From contig JAAFGW010000212.1 in the NCBI GenBank assembly GCA_010365175.1, positions 1 through 5,451 of the forward strand: a stretch of DNA of 5,451 bases, in the 5' to 3' direction. Under the pieces are notes generated by a model. That model worked only from the letters and a program-made list of their open reading frames with translations, made no database searches and had not been told where the DNA came from. Each line of letters opens with the position of its first letter. Position 1 is the first letter of the stretch. A program made the position numbers and the translations under genes. Positions 4,974-5,451 of the stretch are shown piece after piece. The stretch comes from Sulfuriferula multivorans (lineage in GTDB: Bacteria > Pseudomonadota > Gammaproteobacteria > Burkholderiales > Thiobacillaceae).

Positions 4974-5451
4974 ATGACGATTTCCAAGGATGAGCAGGCA
5001 AGACTTTATCGTTATTACACTGAACCGAAATCGGTGACTGAGTTGACACGCAAGACGCTGGCACTGGTGCTGGCAGGGGGCGAAGGATCACGCTTGAAGG
5101 ATTTGACTTTATGGCGTGCCAAACCGGCGGTGCCGATTGGGGGGAAATATCGCATCATCGATTTCCCGCTATCCAATTGTGTCAACTCGGGCATCCGTAA
5201 AATCGGCGTGCTCACCCAATACAAGTCGCATTCGTTGATACGTCATCTGCAGCGTGCGTGGGGATTCATGCGCGCAGAGATTGGCGAGTTTGTGGAAATC
5301 CTGCCGGCACAGCAGCGCACCAACAAAAAAGAGTGGTATCAGGGCACGGCCGATGCGCTGTTCCAGAATATCGACATCATGCAGCGCCATCATCCCGAAT
5401 ATGTGCTGGTGCTGGGTGGCGATCATGTCTACACCATGGATTACTCGGACA
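4974..5451 (+). CDS. glgC: Glucose-1-phosphate adenylyltransferase (ADP-glucose pyrophosphorylase), N-terminal 159 residues (cut by right edge)
   Basis: GlgC makes ADP-glucose from glucose-1-phosphate and ATP, the committed and allosterically controlled step of bacterial glycogen synthesis. The frame is open to the edge. Motifs seen are the nucleotide-binding LVLAGGEGSRLKDLT (31-45), RAKPAVPIGGKYRIIDFPLSN (48-68), INSGIR-like VNSGIRKIGVLTQYKSHSL (70-88), LPAQQR (110-115), EWYQGTADA (120-128) with the ATP-site Tyr122, and LGGDHVY (147-153) with Asp150 aligning to catalytic Asp142 of E. coli. The sugar-binding and C-terminal beta-helix regions lie outside the window. The positions of the E. coli fructose-1,6-bisphosphate contacts Lys39 and His46 are Trp47 and Pro54 here, so activator preference may differ from the enterobacterial enzyme. 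It is the third gene of the pgi-glk-glgC cluster. Identity is secure. Confidence 0.96.
   Translation, partial: MTISKDEQARLYRYYTEPKSVTELTRKTLALVLAGGEGSRLKDLTLWRAKPAVPIGGKYRIIDFPLSNCVNSGIRKIGVLTQYKSHSLIRHLQRAWGFMRAEIGEFVEILPAQQRTNKKEWYQGTADALFQNIDIMQRHHPEYVLVLGGDHVYTMDYSD

Noticed and set aside
1..5451. CRISPR arrays, insertion sequences, toxin-antitoxin or defence genes
   Set aside because: I looked for repeats with spacers, terminal inverted repeats and small unknown coding genes, and found none.

Overview
This window looks like ordinary, gene-dense proteobacterial chromosome. All five protein genes are housekeeping genes whose sequences read closely against their Escherichia coli counterparts. 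The tRNA-Leu encodes its own CCA end, and gene spacing is tight. The style of the Pgi and GlgC proteins and the moderately high GC suggest a beta- or beta-like gammaproteobacterium, possibly an environmental autotroph lineage such as Nitrosomonadales. That placement is an inference made without database searching. I see no insertion sequence, phage gene, CRISPR array or island boundary.

Left part, minus strand (1-1814): queA and tgt form a two-gene queuosine operon read right to left. They are joined by a 4-base ATGA stop/start overlap, and tgt runs off the left edge three codons before its catalytic nucleophile. queA has a perfect TATAAT box ending 8 bases before its ATG and no Shine-Dalgarno sequence, so its mRNA may be leaderless.

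Middle (1815-2262): a 94-base divergent spacer holds the queA promoter and a back-to-back stable-RNA-type promoter for a class II tRNA-Leu with anticodon CAA (1909-1995). After the tRNA comes a 267-base non-coding region that is the most interesting part of the window. It contains an exact -24/-12 sigma-54 promoter (TGGCAC-N5-TTGC, 2199-2213). About 165 bases upstream of the predicted start is a GCAC-N7-GTGC inverted repeat that resembles an NtrC site (2051-2067), framed by a direct repeat ATGCTTGT. A one-mismatch IHF-type site (2114-2126) lies between them. This is the standard order of an enhancer-dependent promoter.

Right part, plus strand (2263-5451): pgi, glk and glgC (cut by the right edge) are closely packed with no visible terminator and look like one operon. 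Glk makes glucose-6-phosphate from glucose, Pgi interconverts it with fructose-6-phosphate, and GlgC makes ADP-glucose for glycogen. The phosphoglucomutase that would link these steps is not in view. If the sigma-54 reading is right, entry into glycogen storage would be under an enhancer-binding activator, possibly linked to nitrogen status. That would make physiological sense because many bacteria store glycogen when nitrogen is short, but it is a hypothesis to be tested.
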